A DNA stretch of 64,000 nucleotides from Hermatobates lingyangjiaoensis (lineage: Eukaryota > Arthropoda > Insecta > Hemiptera > Hermatobatidae): contig JAPFBL010000003.1 in NCBI GenBank assembly GCA_026182355.1, positions 2,195,001 to 2,259,000 of the forward strand. Direction: 5' to 3'. Both the position numbers and the translations under genes were made by a program. The stretch's first letter is position 1, and each line of letters begins with the position of its first letter. Of this stretch, positions 44,852 through 58,525 are shown one piece after another. The notes beneath the pieces are model-generated. The model did not search any database. It saw nothing but the letters and a program-made list of their open reading frames with translations, and was not told the DNA's origin.

Positions 44852-45020
44852 CGTCCAAACCACAGTAATAAATCAGAAAAAGGACTAAGATCTTTCACAT
44901 GTAAAAAGCGGTCCTCATCAGAGTCAAATCTAAATACGATTGAGATTCGATTCTGAAAGGACTGCTTGTTATTATTGAAAGATTTTAGTCTTTTTCTGAT
45001 TTCTTACTGTGGTTTGAACG
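44852..45020. repeat. Inverted repeat of a hammerhead-bearing terminal segment
   Basis: Left arm 44852-44925 and right arm 44949-45020 are inverted copies. CAAACCACAGTAATAAATCA on the left pairs with TGATTTCTTACTGTGGTTTG on the right (one mismatch). Each carries a hammerhead-like motif pointing away from the centre. The arms have diverged, so this fold-back is older than the palindromes at 26.4-27.9 kb. Confidence 0.8.
44883..44925 (-). ncRNA. Hammerhead-like motif with palindromic helix III
   Basis: On the minus strand: GACT, CTGATGA, GGACCGCTTTTTACATGT, GAA, palindrome AGATCT, T, AGTC. Helix I (GACT/AGTC) is perfect and the core blocks are canonical. Helix II is poor here, although the related copy at 39784-39825 pairs ACCG with CGGT, so this copy has probably decayed. 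The inverted partner at 44949-44990 reads CTGAAAG and is clearly dead. Confidence 0.5.
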
Positions 45021-45164
45021 ATGATTTTCATTTCACATGTTATCGGAAAGGTGTAGTGAGAAATGAAGAAGGTAAATTTCAAAGATAATGAAAAAAATTT
45101 GGAATGGAAGTTTCTGTTGCGCATGCTAATAATAGTTGTCACCTTTGGTGTAATATTCGTATCA

Positions 45165-45235
45165 GTAAACTAAATTTAATCCATTAAACAGTATGACCTA
45201 CAGCGTGTTTACAAACCTTTGGATACCAGACACAC
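45165..45235 (-). repeat. Fragment of dispersed repeat R3
   Basis: AATCCATTAAACAGT..., GCGTGTTTACAAACCTTTGG and ATACCAGACACACA parallel the inverted copy at 35455-35540. Confidence 0.45.
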
Positions 45236-48200
45236 ATCTAGGTTTATGACTGGGAAATAGTGGAAGGGAAACTTGGTTCCAATATACCTGGGAAAATTAT
45301 AATACAATACTACTGGACAAGAGCAGTAATTTATGAAAAGTATCAATTAGAATCATGAAAAGTGAAATCTCCTAGAAAGCAAACAATTAAATATCTTGTA
45401 CGACTTATGAAAAGTATTAAGAAAACTTTAGAGGTTTTCTTCGTTGTTTTTTTGCTACGAAGAAATTTATTAGCCACCAAGCAAGGTGGAAGGCATAGAA
45501 CGTAAGTAGAAATTATGTTTTAGGTAATCGTAAAGAAATTCTTTTTTATTTTAAGAGAACTAAGCTCCGTTTTGGATGACAAACATGATAGCATCACGAG
45601 TATTATTCTAATGAAATTCGCGGATACATTTCCAGGATTTCACTAGCTCTTGACATTGAATTTTGTATTTTTTCAGGAACACAATACTACAGCTATAGAA
45701 GAAGTAAAATTTATTTTTTACTGTTGAAATATCCACCCATTTACTTTTCGGATAACTCAATAAAACATTCCTTATAGAGTAATAATACTACTGCTCTAGA
45801 CGTATTTAAACATTTCATATTTCTTACAATACCGACTTTGACGCTTGCTTTTTGTTGTAACTAACAATATATTTGAAGGTTAACAGTTCATTCTATAGTG
45901 TATTTACAGATGCCGTAAGAGGTGATTATTTGAACTAAGGAAACCACAGGCCGAATCAAACGGGAGATAAACAATAAAAAGGTCAAGTCCTTACGTCAAA
46001 TAACAAACAAATTGTCTGAAAGCAAGACAAAGGAAAGCCACTCTATAGCCTTAATGAACTGAACCAATCAATAATGTTCCCAAGTCCCTTTGCCATTTCC
46101 CTTGACGATTTTATTTCTTTGAAATACTTATCGACTCTATTTACGAAAGGAAGGTACAATTGTTCGTTTGTAGTCAACAACTAAATATAAAACCATCAAG
46201 GCCAAAATAAATAATTTTAACAAATTAAGGTTTATAAACAGTTTCATTGGCTGTAGCATCTAAGGAAATGAAAACATCTTCCAGTTCTCAAGAGAGAAAC
46301 TGATACTGATATGTATAATGCTTGAATCAGTCTTACTTGTGGCACAAATTTACTAAATTCCATCTAACTACCAATATAAGAGTTCAAGAAGAAAATGAGG
46401 AATACTCTAAATTTCTGATAAATATTGGTGAAGATAGAGTTGAGAATAATGAAAATAAAGAGATTATTACTCTATGTTGAGTAGTGTATTGAATTCATTT
46501 ACTCTTCATTCGTCAACCCACAAATATTGTTCATAGAAAATTCTATATAACTTACATTTAACGAGACACACAGTGAAATTAATCATAGGTTCATTGAATA
46601 ATTTCTAGGAGAAATTAAACAATATCTGTCATAGAAATCGGTTTGTGTAGGAACAGAACCGACACATTAACCTCAAAAATTTCTTGAATCACTAGAGTTG
46701 TCTGGATTGCTCCAACATAGCCTAGAACTCAAAAAGGAAGCATGTCTATGACAGATATGATTCACCGCGCTTATGTAATGTAACAAGACTAATAACCGCG
46801 TAGCTTTATGACAATGTCATCGTTTATAAAATTATCGCATCACGGTGTCAATAGGAAATAGTTTAAATTCCAAGATTGAAAATCGTTTTAACTGAAGAGG
46901 GCAGCACCCTTTTTTTAAGGATTCAATTCCCAATTCAGTTAGCATTTGCATGACTATTCATAAGGAGCCAATTACATATTTGTCTCATTAGGGTTGACAG
47001 AAGGAAAACGTTTTTTTTTTTACAAAATTCAAATTGTACAAAAAATGTAAATAAAGAGCACAGTCTTAAAAATATGTTCATTATCTTCTTTATTAAAAAT
47101 GAATTAATTTAGAGCTTATCTGCATTTATGTGAACATGATTGTAGTAAAAAGGAAGGTGTTGGATGACCCAACGGGTCACGGGTACTCTATTAAGTTATA
47201 TAACGCTCAAAAAACCAATATAAGTTCCACCTAAAGCTACTTGATTTGTGTTTACCTTAATTTTAATAAAACCTAATGAACTAAGAAGAGTTAAAGAATT
47301 TTTCAGAAAACATTTTATTTTTAATATTAGAGTAATAATAGCAACAACAGACATCAATTGAAATAATTCAGGTAAAAATACTTAAGCTATTGACAGCATT
47401 TTCAATAACATTTTCCCTAGACAATATGAAATAAAATGAAATTATTTTTTTTAAATATTGTTTCTCTTGAAGGTTTCATAAATCTTTTTCATATGTTTCT
47501 TCTTGAAACGTAACTGAGAGTGAGAAAGGGAAGCACAATAGAACTGGAGAGATATTGCCGCGGTGCACAAGTGTCGGAGAGACTCAGGGACTCATAGTAT
47601 TAATAACATGTCAGATCGTTCTAGATCACTGACTTCTGCCTTTTTATAGCTGAAAATGAATATAGCCACATAACATACGTGATATGATTAAATTAAATAT
47701 ATGTGAGAACGAATAATACTTTACTAGAGAGTTTGATATCACGTTTACACACGTTTTAAAAAATTTTAAAACACACTCAATTTTATAAATTTTGTAAATA
47801 ATTCTGACTTCTATAAAAGACATAGGCAGTCTTTCTCAGAAGCACTTTCGGTAAATACTGTCTATATGAAATAAAGAAAAAAAAAATCGACGGTGGAACG
47901 TACAAGCACTGTTAGGATTAACCAGGTACAGAAATTATTAGTAGAATAGTTTGCCAGAAGATTGAAATCAAATACTAAATTATGTATACTACAATACTGT
48001 TTAGCCATGGCAGAAAAATAAATCTGTTCACAACCACCTCAGTATTATCACTCTCGGCCGTGACGGAATAAATCTGCGAGGTAAAAATCCCCAGACGAAA
48101 TAATCGCTTCTGGAACTTCCCAACCAAAGTCGAAAAAAAAATAGAAAACGAAATCTCTAATTCCAGTAAACATAATCAATAACTCAACACTGCTGTATAA

Positions 48201-48786
48201 ATCAGATCATGACCTTATCTTATAAGTATAACTTAACTTAACATCATTAGGTGATCATTATTATGTATACATGTTAGAGAAATAACTATTTACAAGTTTC
48301 AATGTACAGATAACTTTCCCTGATTTGTTCTTTTTGAAGAACATCATACAATAAATAATGTATTGATGTTCACAATATTTAAGAGAGAACCAGGTAAACT
48401 AAGCAAACTTGGGCTTTTCAAGGACTGCCTGAATGGTGTTAGGTATCTAGGTTGACTATAAAATAAACAGTGGACCAACAAGTTGGTGGAAAAATGAATG
48501 ATGAACTTTTCAGTTATAAACAAATACAGTAATTAAATTATTTATAATCTCGTTTATATCCTACAAAAGGTAGTTTCATATATTCATATATAATTAATGA
48601 GAAAAAGAGTGGATGCGTGAGTCCCCAGAATTCATTTGTCTATTCAGGGGAAGTGGGAGGGTGAATTTTTTATCAGGTAAAACTATTTTACTCAGAGTTT
48701 ACAATCCTGATAATATTACCAACATCATACTAAATTAGGTTTTTAAGTTATTTCACAAGTCTATTTCCAAGCATTAACGAAGGCTA
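45236..48786. other. AT-rich DNA, nothing recognised
   Basis: I see no coding segment, RNA gene, transposon terminus or long tandem array in this 3.5-kb stretch. Confidence 0.4.
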
Positions 48787-49026
48787 TAGTAACTACCTAG
48801 TGGAGAAAACAAAAGAAAAGCTTTTAAGAAATATTCAAATATCAGTATATTTAAGAATTTATTTGTTTTGTTTTTTATGTATTTCGTTATTATTGATAAT
48901 ATTATGGCTTGAAAATACTAGTATGTGCATTTTAAACTATGAAGCAATGTAATACTCCTTTGTATAAAGTTTATACTTTAAATACAAATATTATTCTATT
49001 CTATTCTATTCTAGTAACTACCTAGT
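48787..49026 (+). mobile_element. 210-bp retroposon with 15-bp TSD and (TTCTA)n tail
   Basis: TAGTAACTACCTAGT occurs at 48787-48801 and again at 49012-49026 and brackets a 210-base insert (48802-49011). The insert ends AATACAAATA followed by tandem TTCTA units. The long perfect target duplication and short-unit 3' tail indicate target-primed reverse transcription by a non-LTR element. It is therefore a 5'-truncated LINE copy or a SINE. No coding capacity remains. The perfect duplication implies a fairly recent insertion. Confidence 0.88.
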
Positions 49027-49341
49027 AATTGTTTAGAAAGCCTCTATAATGAAAAATTCAAATAATTTATGAGATGCACATGGAATCAGTTATTACAATT
49101 GGTAACTTAATTATTTACAATATGTCAAGGGTTTACGCTATTGTTTGAGAGCTCCGATTTCCACGAGTCTTATTTAGAACTTACCTTTTTACTAAAGTTC
49201 ATTTAATTACATAATCTGAAGTAAGATATCCTTAAAGATAAGAAGAAATTGAGATACATATAATAAGTGTGAATTTTCAAAGAGAACAGGGAACTGAACG
49301 TGAAATGCAAGTAGTGGTATTATATTGAACTATATTGAATT

Positions 49342-51915
49342 GGGTGATTATTATATTGAAACGGATATATAGCCCATGTCACATGACATGGGTAAGAAAA
49401 TCAAATTAAGTTGTAAGAAAATCATTAACAGAACATATATGATGATCTTCTCCTTAATAAGACCCTCTGTGGGTGATTCTTATATTGAAACGGATATATA
49501 GCCCATGTCACATGACATGGGTAAGAAAATCAAATTAAGTTGTAAGAAAATCATTAACAGAACATATATGATGATCTTCTGCTTAATAAGACCCTTTGTG
49601 GGTGATTATTATATTGAAAAGGATATATAGCCCATGTCACATGACATGGGTAAGAAAATCAAATTAAGTTGTAAGAAAATCATTAACAGAACATATATGA
49701 TGATCTTCTGCTTAATAAGACCATCTGTGGGTGATTCTTATATTGAAATGGATATATAGCCCATGTCACATGACATGGGTAAGAAAATCAAATTAAGTTG
49801 TAAGAAAATCATTAACAGAACATATATGATGATCTTCTCCTTAATAAGACCCTCTGTGGGTGATTCTTATATTGAAACGGATATATAGCCCATGTCACAT
49901 GACATGGGTAAGAAAATCAAATTAAGTTGTAAGAAAATCATTAACAGAACATATATGATGATCTTCTGCTTAATAAGACCCTTTGTGGGTGATTATTATA
50001 TTGAAACGGATATATAGCCCATGTCACATGACATGGGTAAGAAAATCAAATTAAGTTGTAAGAAAATCATTAACAGAACATATATGATGATCTTCTGCTT
50101 AATAAGACCCTTTGTGGGTGATTATTATATTGAAACGGATATATAGCCCATGTCACATGACATGGGTAAGAAAATCAAATTAAGTTGTAAGAAAATCATT
50201 AACAGAACATATATGATGATCTTCTGCTTAATAAGACCCTCTGTGGGTGATTCTTATATTGAAACGGATATATAGCCCATGTCACATGACATGGGTAAGA
50301 AAATCAAATTAAGTTGTAAGAAAATCATTAACAGAACATATATGATGATCTTCTCCTTAATAAGACCCTCTGTGGGTGATTCTTATATTGAAACGGATAT
50401 ATAGCCCATGTCACATGACATGGGTAAGAAAATCAAATTAAGTTGTAAGAAAATCATTAACAGAACATATATGATGATCTTCTCTTAATAAGACCCTCTG
50501 TGGGTGATTCTTATATTGAAACGGATATATAGCCCATGTCACATGACATGGGTAAGAAATCAAATTAAGTTGTAAGAAAATCATTAACAGAACATATATG
50601 ATGATCTTCTCTTAATAAGACCTCTGTGGGTGATTCTTATATTGAAACGGATATATAGCCCATGTCACATGACATGGGTAAGAAAATCAAATTAAGTTGT
50701 AAGAAAATCATTAACAGAACATATATGATGATCTTCTCTTAATAAGACCCTCTGTGGGTGATTCTTATATTGAAACGGATATATAGCCCATGTCACATGA
50801 CATGGGTAAGAAAATCAAATTAAGTTGTAAGAAAATCATTAACAGAACATATATGATGATCTTCTGCTTAATAAGACCTTTGTGGGTGATTATTATATTG
50901 AAACGGATATATAGCCCATGTCACATGACATGGGTAAGAAAATCAATTAAGTTGTAAGAAAATCATTAACAGAACATATATGATGATCTTCTGCTTAATA
51001 AGACCCTCTGTGGGTGATTATTATATTGAAACGGATATATAGCCCATGTCACATGACATGGGTAAGAAAATCAAATTAGTTGTAAGAAAATCATTAACAG
51101 AACATATATGATGATCTTCTCTTAATAAGACCCTCTGTGGGTGATTCTTATATTGAAACGGATATATAGCCCATGTCACATGACATGGGTAAGAAAATCA
51201 ATTAAGTTGTAAGAAAATCATTAACAGAACATATATGATGATCTTCTCCTTAATAAGACCCTCTGTGGGTGATTCTTATATTGAAACGGATATATAGCCC
51301 ATGTCACATGACATGGGTAAGAAAATCAAATTAAGTTGTAAGAAAATCATTAACAGAATATATGATGATCTTCTCCTTAATAAGACCCTCTGTGGGTGAT
51401 TCTTATATTGAAACGGATATATAGCCCATGTCACATGACATGGGTAAGAAAATCAAATTAAGTTGTAAGAAAATCATTAACAGAACATATATGATGATCT
51501 TCTCTTAATAAGACCCTTGTGGGTGATTCTTATATTGAAACGGATATATAGCCCATGTCACATGACATGGGTAAGAAAATCAAATTAAGTTGTAAGAAAA
51601 TCATTAACAGAACATATATGATGATCTTCTCTTAATAAGACCCTTTGTGGTGATTATTATATTGAAACGGATATATAGCCCATGTCACATGACATGGGTA
51701 AAAAATCAATTAAGTTGTAAGAAAATCATTAACAGAACAATATGATGACTTCTCTTAAAAGACCTCTGTGGGTGATTCTTATATTGAAACGGATATATAG
51801 CCCATGTCACATGACATGGGTAAGAAAATCAAATTAAGTTGTAAGAAAATCATTAACAGAACATATATGATGATCTTCTCTTAATAAGACCCTTTGTGGG
51901 TGATTTTATATTGAG
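49342..51915 (+). repeat. 129-bp satellite array, block 1 (about 20 monomers)
   Basis: Monomers start at GGGTGATT (49342, 49471, 49600, 49729...), exactly 129 bases apart at first. Each has an inverted repeat CCCATGTCA-CA-TGACATGGG, then AAATTAAGTTGTAAG, then CATATATGATGATCTTCT. From about 50490 onward single-base losses appear in successive monomers (for example TCTCTTAAT for TCTCCTTAAT), increasing to the right. The block ends with TATTGAGGTAAAC, the same exit as block 2. It looks like a lower-quality duplicate of block 2. Confidence 0.95.
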
Positions 51916-52704
<789 letters not shown>

Positions 52705-52722
52705 GTATTTTTAATAATTGTT

Positions 52723-55700
52723 GGGTGATTATTATATTGAAACGGATATATAGCCCATGTCACATGACATGGGTAAGAAAATCAAATTAAGTTGTAAGAA
52801 AATCATTAACAGAACATATATGATGATCTTCTCCTTAATAAGACCCTCTGTGGGTGATTCTTATATTGAAACGGATATATAGCCCATGTCACATGACATG
52901 GGTAAGAAAATCAAATTAAGTTGTAAGAAAATCATTAACAGAACATATATGATGATCTTCTGCTTAATAAGACCCTTTGTGGGTGATTATTATATTGAAA
53001 AGGATATATAGCCCATGTCACATGACATGGGTAAGAAAATCAAATTAAGTTGTAAGAAAATCATTAACAGAACATATATGATGATCTTCTGCTTAATAAG
53101 ACCATCTGTGGGTGATTCTTATATTGAAATGGATATATAGCCCATGTCACATGACATGGGTAAGAAAATCAAATTAAGTTGTAAGAAAATCATTAACAGA
53201 ACATATATGATGATCTTCTCCTTAATAAGACCCTCTGTGGGTGATTCTTATATTGAAACGGATATATAGCCCATGTCACATGACATGGGTAAGAAAATCA
53301 AATTAAGTTGTAAGAAAATCATTAACAGAACATATATGATGATCTTCTGCTTAATAAGACCCTTTGTGGGTGATTATTATATTGAAACGGATATATAGCC
53401 CATGTCACATGACATGGGTAAGAAAATCAAATTAAGTTGTAAGAAAATCATTAACAGAACATATATGATGATCTTCTGCTTAATAAGACCCTTTGTGGGT
53501 GATTATTATATTGAAACGGATATATAGCCCATGTCACATGACATGGGTAAGAAAATCAAATTAAGTTGTAAGAAAATCATTAACAGAACATATATGATGA
53601 TCTTCTGCTTAATAAGACCCTCTGTGGGTGATTCTTATATTGAAACGGATATATAGCCCATGTCACATGACATGGGTAAGAAAATCAAATTAAGTTGTAA
53701 GAAAATCATTAACAGAACATATATGATGATCTTCTCCTTAATAAGACCCTCTGTGGGTGATTCTTATATTGAAACGGATATATAGCCCATGTCACATGAC
53801 ATGGGTAAGAAAATCAAATTAAGTTGTAAGAAAATCATTAACAGAACATATATGATGATCTTCTCCTTAATAAGACCCTCTGTGGGTGATTCTTATATTG
53901 AAACGGATATATAGCCCATGTCACATGACATGGGTAAGAAAATCAAATTAAGTTGTAAGAAAATCATTAACAGAACATATATGATGATCTTCTGCTTAAT
54001 AAGACCCTTTGTGGGTGATTATTATATTGAAACGGATATATAGCCCATGTCACATGACATGGGTAAGAAAATCAAATTAAGTTGTAAGAAAATCATTAAC
54101 AGAACATATATGATGATCTTCTGCTTAATAAGACCCTTTGTGGGTGATTATTATATTGAAACGGATATATAGCCCATGTCACATGACATGGGTAAGAAAA
54201 TCGAATTAAGTTGTAAGAAAATCATTAACAGAACATATATGATGATCTTCTGCTTAATAAGACCCTTTGTGGGTGATTATTATATTGAAACGGATATATA
54301 GCCCATGTCACATGACATGGGTAAGAAAATCAAATTAAGTTGTAAGAAAATCATTAACAGAACATATATGATGATCTTCTGCTTAATAAGACCCTTTGTG
54401 GGTGATTATTATATTGAAACGGATATATAGCCCATGTCACATGACATGGGTAAGAAAATCAAATTAAGTTGTAAGAAAATCATTAACAGAACATATATGA
54501 TGATCTTCTCCTTAATAAGACCCTCTGTGGGTGATTCTTATATTGAAACGGATATATAGCCCATGTCACATGACATGGGTAAGAAAATCAAATTAAGTTG
54601 TAAGAAAATCATTAACAGAACATATATGATGATCTTCTGCTTAATAAGACCCTCTGTGGGTGATTTTATATTGAAACGGATATATAGCCCATGTCACATG
54701 ACATGGGTAAGAAAATCAAATTAAGTTGTAAGAAAATCATTAACAGAACATATATGATGATCTTCTCCTTAATAAGACCCTCTGTGGGTGATTCTTATAT
54801 TGAAACGGATATATAGCCCATGTCACATGACATGGGTAAGAAAATCAAATTAAGTTGTAAGAAAATCATTAACAGAACATATATGATGATCTTCTCCTTA
54901 ATAAGACCCTCTGTGGGTGATTCTTATATTGAAACGGATATATAGCCCATGTCACATGACATGGGTAAGAAAATCAAATTAAGTTGTAAGAAAATCATTA
55001 ACAGAACATATATGATGATCTTCTCCTTAATAAGACCCTCTGTGGGTGATTCTTATATTGAAACGGATATATAGCCCATGTCACATGACATGGGTAAGAA
55101 AATCAAATTAAGTTGTAAGAAAATCATTAACAGAACATATTGATGATCTTCTGCTTAATAAGACCCTCTGTGGGTGATTCTTATATTGAAACGGATATAT
55201 AGCCCATGTCACATGACATGGGTAAGAAAATCAAATTAAGTTGTAAGAAAATCATTAACAGAACATATATGATGATCTTCTGCTTAATAAGACCCTTTGT
55301 GGGTGATTATTATATTGAAACGGATATATAGCCCATGTCACATGACATGGGTAAGAAAATCAAATTAAGTTGTAAGAAAATCATTAACAGAACATATATG
55401 ATGATCTTCTGCTTAATAAGACCCTTTGTGGGTGATTTTATATTGAAACGGATATATAGCCCATGTCACATGACATGGGTAAGAAAATCAAATTAAGTTG
55501 TAAGAAAATCATTAACAGAACATATATGATGATCTTCTCTTAATAAGACCCTTGTGGGTGATTCTTATATTGAAACGGATATATAGCCCATGTCACATGA
55601 CATGGGTAAGAAAATCAAATTAAGTTGTAAGAAAATCATTAACAGAACATATATGATGATCTTCTCTTAATAAGACCCTCTGTGGGTGATTCTTATATTG

Positions 55701-56345
55701 AAACGGATATATAGCCCATGTCACATGACATGGGTAAGAAAATCAAATTAAGTTGTAAGAAAATCATTAACAGAACATATATGATGATCTTCTCCTTAAT
55801 AAGACCCTCTGTGGGTGATTCTTATATTGAAACGGATATATAGCCCATGTCACATGACATGGGTAAGAAAATCAAATTAAGTTGTAAGAAAATCATTAAC
55901 AGAACAATATGATGATCTTCTCCTTAATAAGACCCTCTGTGGGTGATTCTTATATTGAAACGGATATATAGCCCATGTCACATGACATGGGTAAGAAAAT
56001 CAAATTAAGTTGTAAGAAAATCATTAACAGAACATATATGATGATCTTCTGCTTAATAAGACCCTTTGTGGGTGATTATTATATTGAAACGGATATATAG
56101 CCCATGTCACATGACATGGGTAAGAAAATCGAATTAAGTTGTAAGAAAATCATTAACAGAACAGATATGATGATCTTCTACTTAATAAGACCCTCTGTGG
56201 GTGATTCTTATATTGAAACGGATATATAGCCCATGTCACATGACATGGGTAAGAAAATCAAATTAAGTTGTAAGAAAATCATTAACAGAACATATATGAT
56301 GATCTTCTCCTTAATAAGACCCTTTGTGGGTGATTCTTATATTGA
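52723..56345 (+). repeat. 129-bp satellite array, block 2 (about 28 monomers)
   Basis: Monomers of 129 bases are nearly identical, with linked variants. Monomers ending TCCTTAATAAGACCCTCTGT tend to be followed by GATTCTTAT, and those ending TGCTTAATAAGACCCTTTGT by GATTATTAT. The array starts and ends on the same 17-18-base word (GGGTGATTNTTATATTGA). 129 is a multiple of three, so each monomer is 43 codons in register, with one TAG per unit in the best frame. Expression is neither excluded nor supported. The 20-base dyad CCCATGTCA-CA-TGACATGGG is conserved in essentially all monomers. Single-base losses are rare here except near 55140, 55540 and 55900. Confidence 0.97.
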
Positions 56346-57000
56346 GGTAAACATAATGTCTTATCTGAAGAGATGCAAACTAAACTATGCGCACATACTT
56401 CACGTGAGTCATTCTTACCCATCTAACCACTTACTCCTCAATATCGCATAAAAAAAATAATGGACTATCCATGAAAGCATAAAATGTTATAATTAAAGCT
56501 TACTTAAAAATCAAAATCACATATTTTGTGAAATCAATTTTTTTTTATTCATTGATTGATAGGAAATTGAAATCATACATATAATTTTTATATAAAACTA
56601 TGGACATTTTTTTTTCATTTTCTTATAAAAAAGGACACTTCCACATTATTTAAATAAGTATTTATGCTTTACAGTAGTGTAAGAGTCAATATTATAAAAA
56701 TAACGAAGAAACTTATAATAAAATAAAAATGATATAATAGTAATACGAAATAATGATAGCGGTAGTGCCTTGAAGGTAAATGAGGGAACTTACCTTTATG
56801 GAGGGAGAGAGAAAGGAGAGAGAATGAGGGAGGGGGAAAACTGCTAATTAATCTTCTTTGACAGTGCTTGCAATTCGGTAAGTCTCAATCCCCGACGATG
56901 CCAGGCAACCATGGACAAGGGATCAATGAGCTAGAATGCCTTAGGTAATATAATTTTAACTCATTAATTTCATATATTTCCTTTAGGAGCTAAGACCGCT
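56346..57000. other. Unique flank right of the satellite, nothing recognised
   Basis: AT-rich sequence with a purine-rich patch (GGGAGAGAGAAAGGAG) near 56800-56840. Its landmarks recur, corrupted, at 51916-52280. Confidence 0.5.
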
Positions 57001-57055
57001 TAATGCAACCTAAGATCGGTTAATATGGACCTACGATCGCTTAGGTCCATATTAG
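57001..57055. repeat. Three short tandem units and a 12-bp hairpin
   Basis: CTAAGACCGCTTAAT, CTAAGATCGGTTAAT and CTACGATCGCTTAGG follow each other at about 20-base spacing (from 56990). TAATATGGACCT (57021-57032) is perfectly complementary to AGGTCCATATTA (57043-57054) across a 10-base loop. It sits at the left edge of the repeat copy that starts near 57045. Confidence 0.7.
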
Positions 57056-57260
57056 CCACATTTGTTTTTAACAGATTGATGATCTTGAATATTATGGTTT
57101 AAGCAGTTCGCGAGCTACTAGGATCAAAGTTCAGAACTTCTGGAGCTGTCGTCACTAAAGGGTTAGGGGGAAGAGTATAAGTAACAGTTGCAATTTGTGT
57201 TGCAAGCTAACTGTTGTAGTAGCAGAGGAATATTTGAAGAAGAAGAAAAATTTATATGGG
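57045..57260 (+). repeat. Dispersed repeat family R4, copy 1
   Basis: Matches 58312-58525 in the same orientation. ACATTTGTTTTTAACA, GATGATCTTG/GGTGATCTTG, AAGTATAAGTAA-like and GTTGCAAGCTAACTGT words occur in order, followed by AGAGGAAT and GAAGAAG. The copies are diverged and non-coding. A hairpin lies at the left edge of this copy. Confidence 0.8.
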
Positions 57261-58311
57261 CATATTACAGGTGTAAGCATATGTCTCTCTCAGTGTATGT
57301 GAAACTGTTTATGTCTACCTGCAAATTTAAGTTACTTAATTTATGTTTCATAATTGATGTCTCTTAATCGAAAATAAACAACATGTGCTGAGTTACGCTC
57401 AGTGTGTAGCAAGTGCAGTGTGGTAGTGTCTGTACCTTCTTCGATACGCACACCACATGATCTCCATGCGGAGGTGAGAGATGTGGATCCGAGGTTGCTT
57501 GAGTTTGCCCACATGGGATCGCAATTCCAAAAGGTTGGAAAAGCCGCTCTAAACTGTATTAACCATCACTTCATGTGTTCCAACTTCAACTTTACTTGCT
57601 TGATTCTAACGTCCCTATACGGTTTTCTATTAAAGGACATGAAATGCAGCTCTAGCATATGAGAACATCTAAAGTCAAGGAGCCATATTTATTAACTTTT
57701 CATTTTTCATTTCAATTATTTCAATATTCCATATATCAATATGGTTTAGTGTTTAATTTTAAACACAAAATTCCATATATTCTATAGGACAATAGTCAAT
57801 AAATCGATACTCTTGTAAATATTGTTGATAAAATACAATAGTAATGGGACTGTCAACACATAGCAGTCATTTCAGCCAACACTTAATAATTTGTTTCGTA
57901 GTTGAAATCTGGTTTAATCAATAACTGCTTTCCTAATAAACGAATCTATATTCCAATCTGATAAGCCACTTAGCTAAGAAAGGGGATTACCTAAATTACC
58001 TAAGGCTCATAAATACTGCACACTTTTATCCCTAAATTAAATATTAATTTAAAACACCGAATTTTTAATCTTCCCAGTCTTATTAGTAAGCAAGAAATTA
58101 CAACAAAAGGAAGTTCTGCTCAAGAGGACTTCGATTTCCTAGTATACAGTTTACTACATTAGAATTTATTAGCATAAAGGTTGACTCTTTATCTAGTAAA
58201 AATGAGTAAACTTAGAAAATACTTGGGAAATTATATCGTAAAGAAAGTCAGTTAATAAACAATTAAAGATGATCTGTAAACGCTGCGAAACTTTTTTCTC
58301 CCTGTATGTAT
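57261..58311. other. No recognised gene
   Basis: A plus-strand open run at 57402-57662 has ordinary composition but no recognisable motif. The rest is AT-rich. Confidence 0.4.
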
Positions 58312-58525
58312 GATGTCCATACTGGCGACATTTGTTTTTAACACACTGGTGATCTTGCATATCATGGTCTGTCGAAACTCGATCTGAATCAGGTTTCTAG
58401 ATCGTCCAGAACGTCTGAAGATATCGCCACTGAAGTTAGTGGGAAAAGTATAAGTAATTGTTGCAATGTTTGTTGCAAGCTAACTGTAATAGGAGAGGAA
58501 TCTTGAAGAAGTAAGAAGTAAAATG
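58312..58525 (+). repeat. Dispersed repeat family R4, copy 2
   Basis: Second copy of the 57045-57260 repeat, about 1.27 kb downstream. It lacks the upstream hairpin and short tandem units. Confidence 0.8.

Noticed and set aside
52740..52870. Possible hammerhead ribozyme in the 129-bp satellite
   Set aside because: Satellites of some animals carry hammerheads, so I searched both strands of the monomer. TATGATGA occurs but there is no CTGANGA paired with a downstream GAA block and closing helices.
56233..56451. 72-codon frame at the satellite exit
   Set aside because: It is one satellite monomer in register plus flank. The constant TAG in each unit and lack of independent support argue against a gene.
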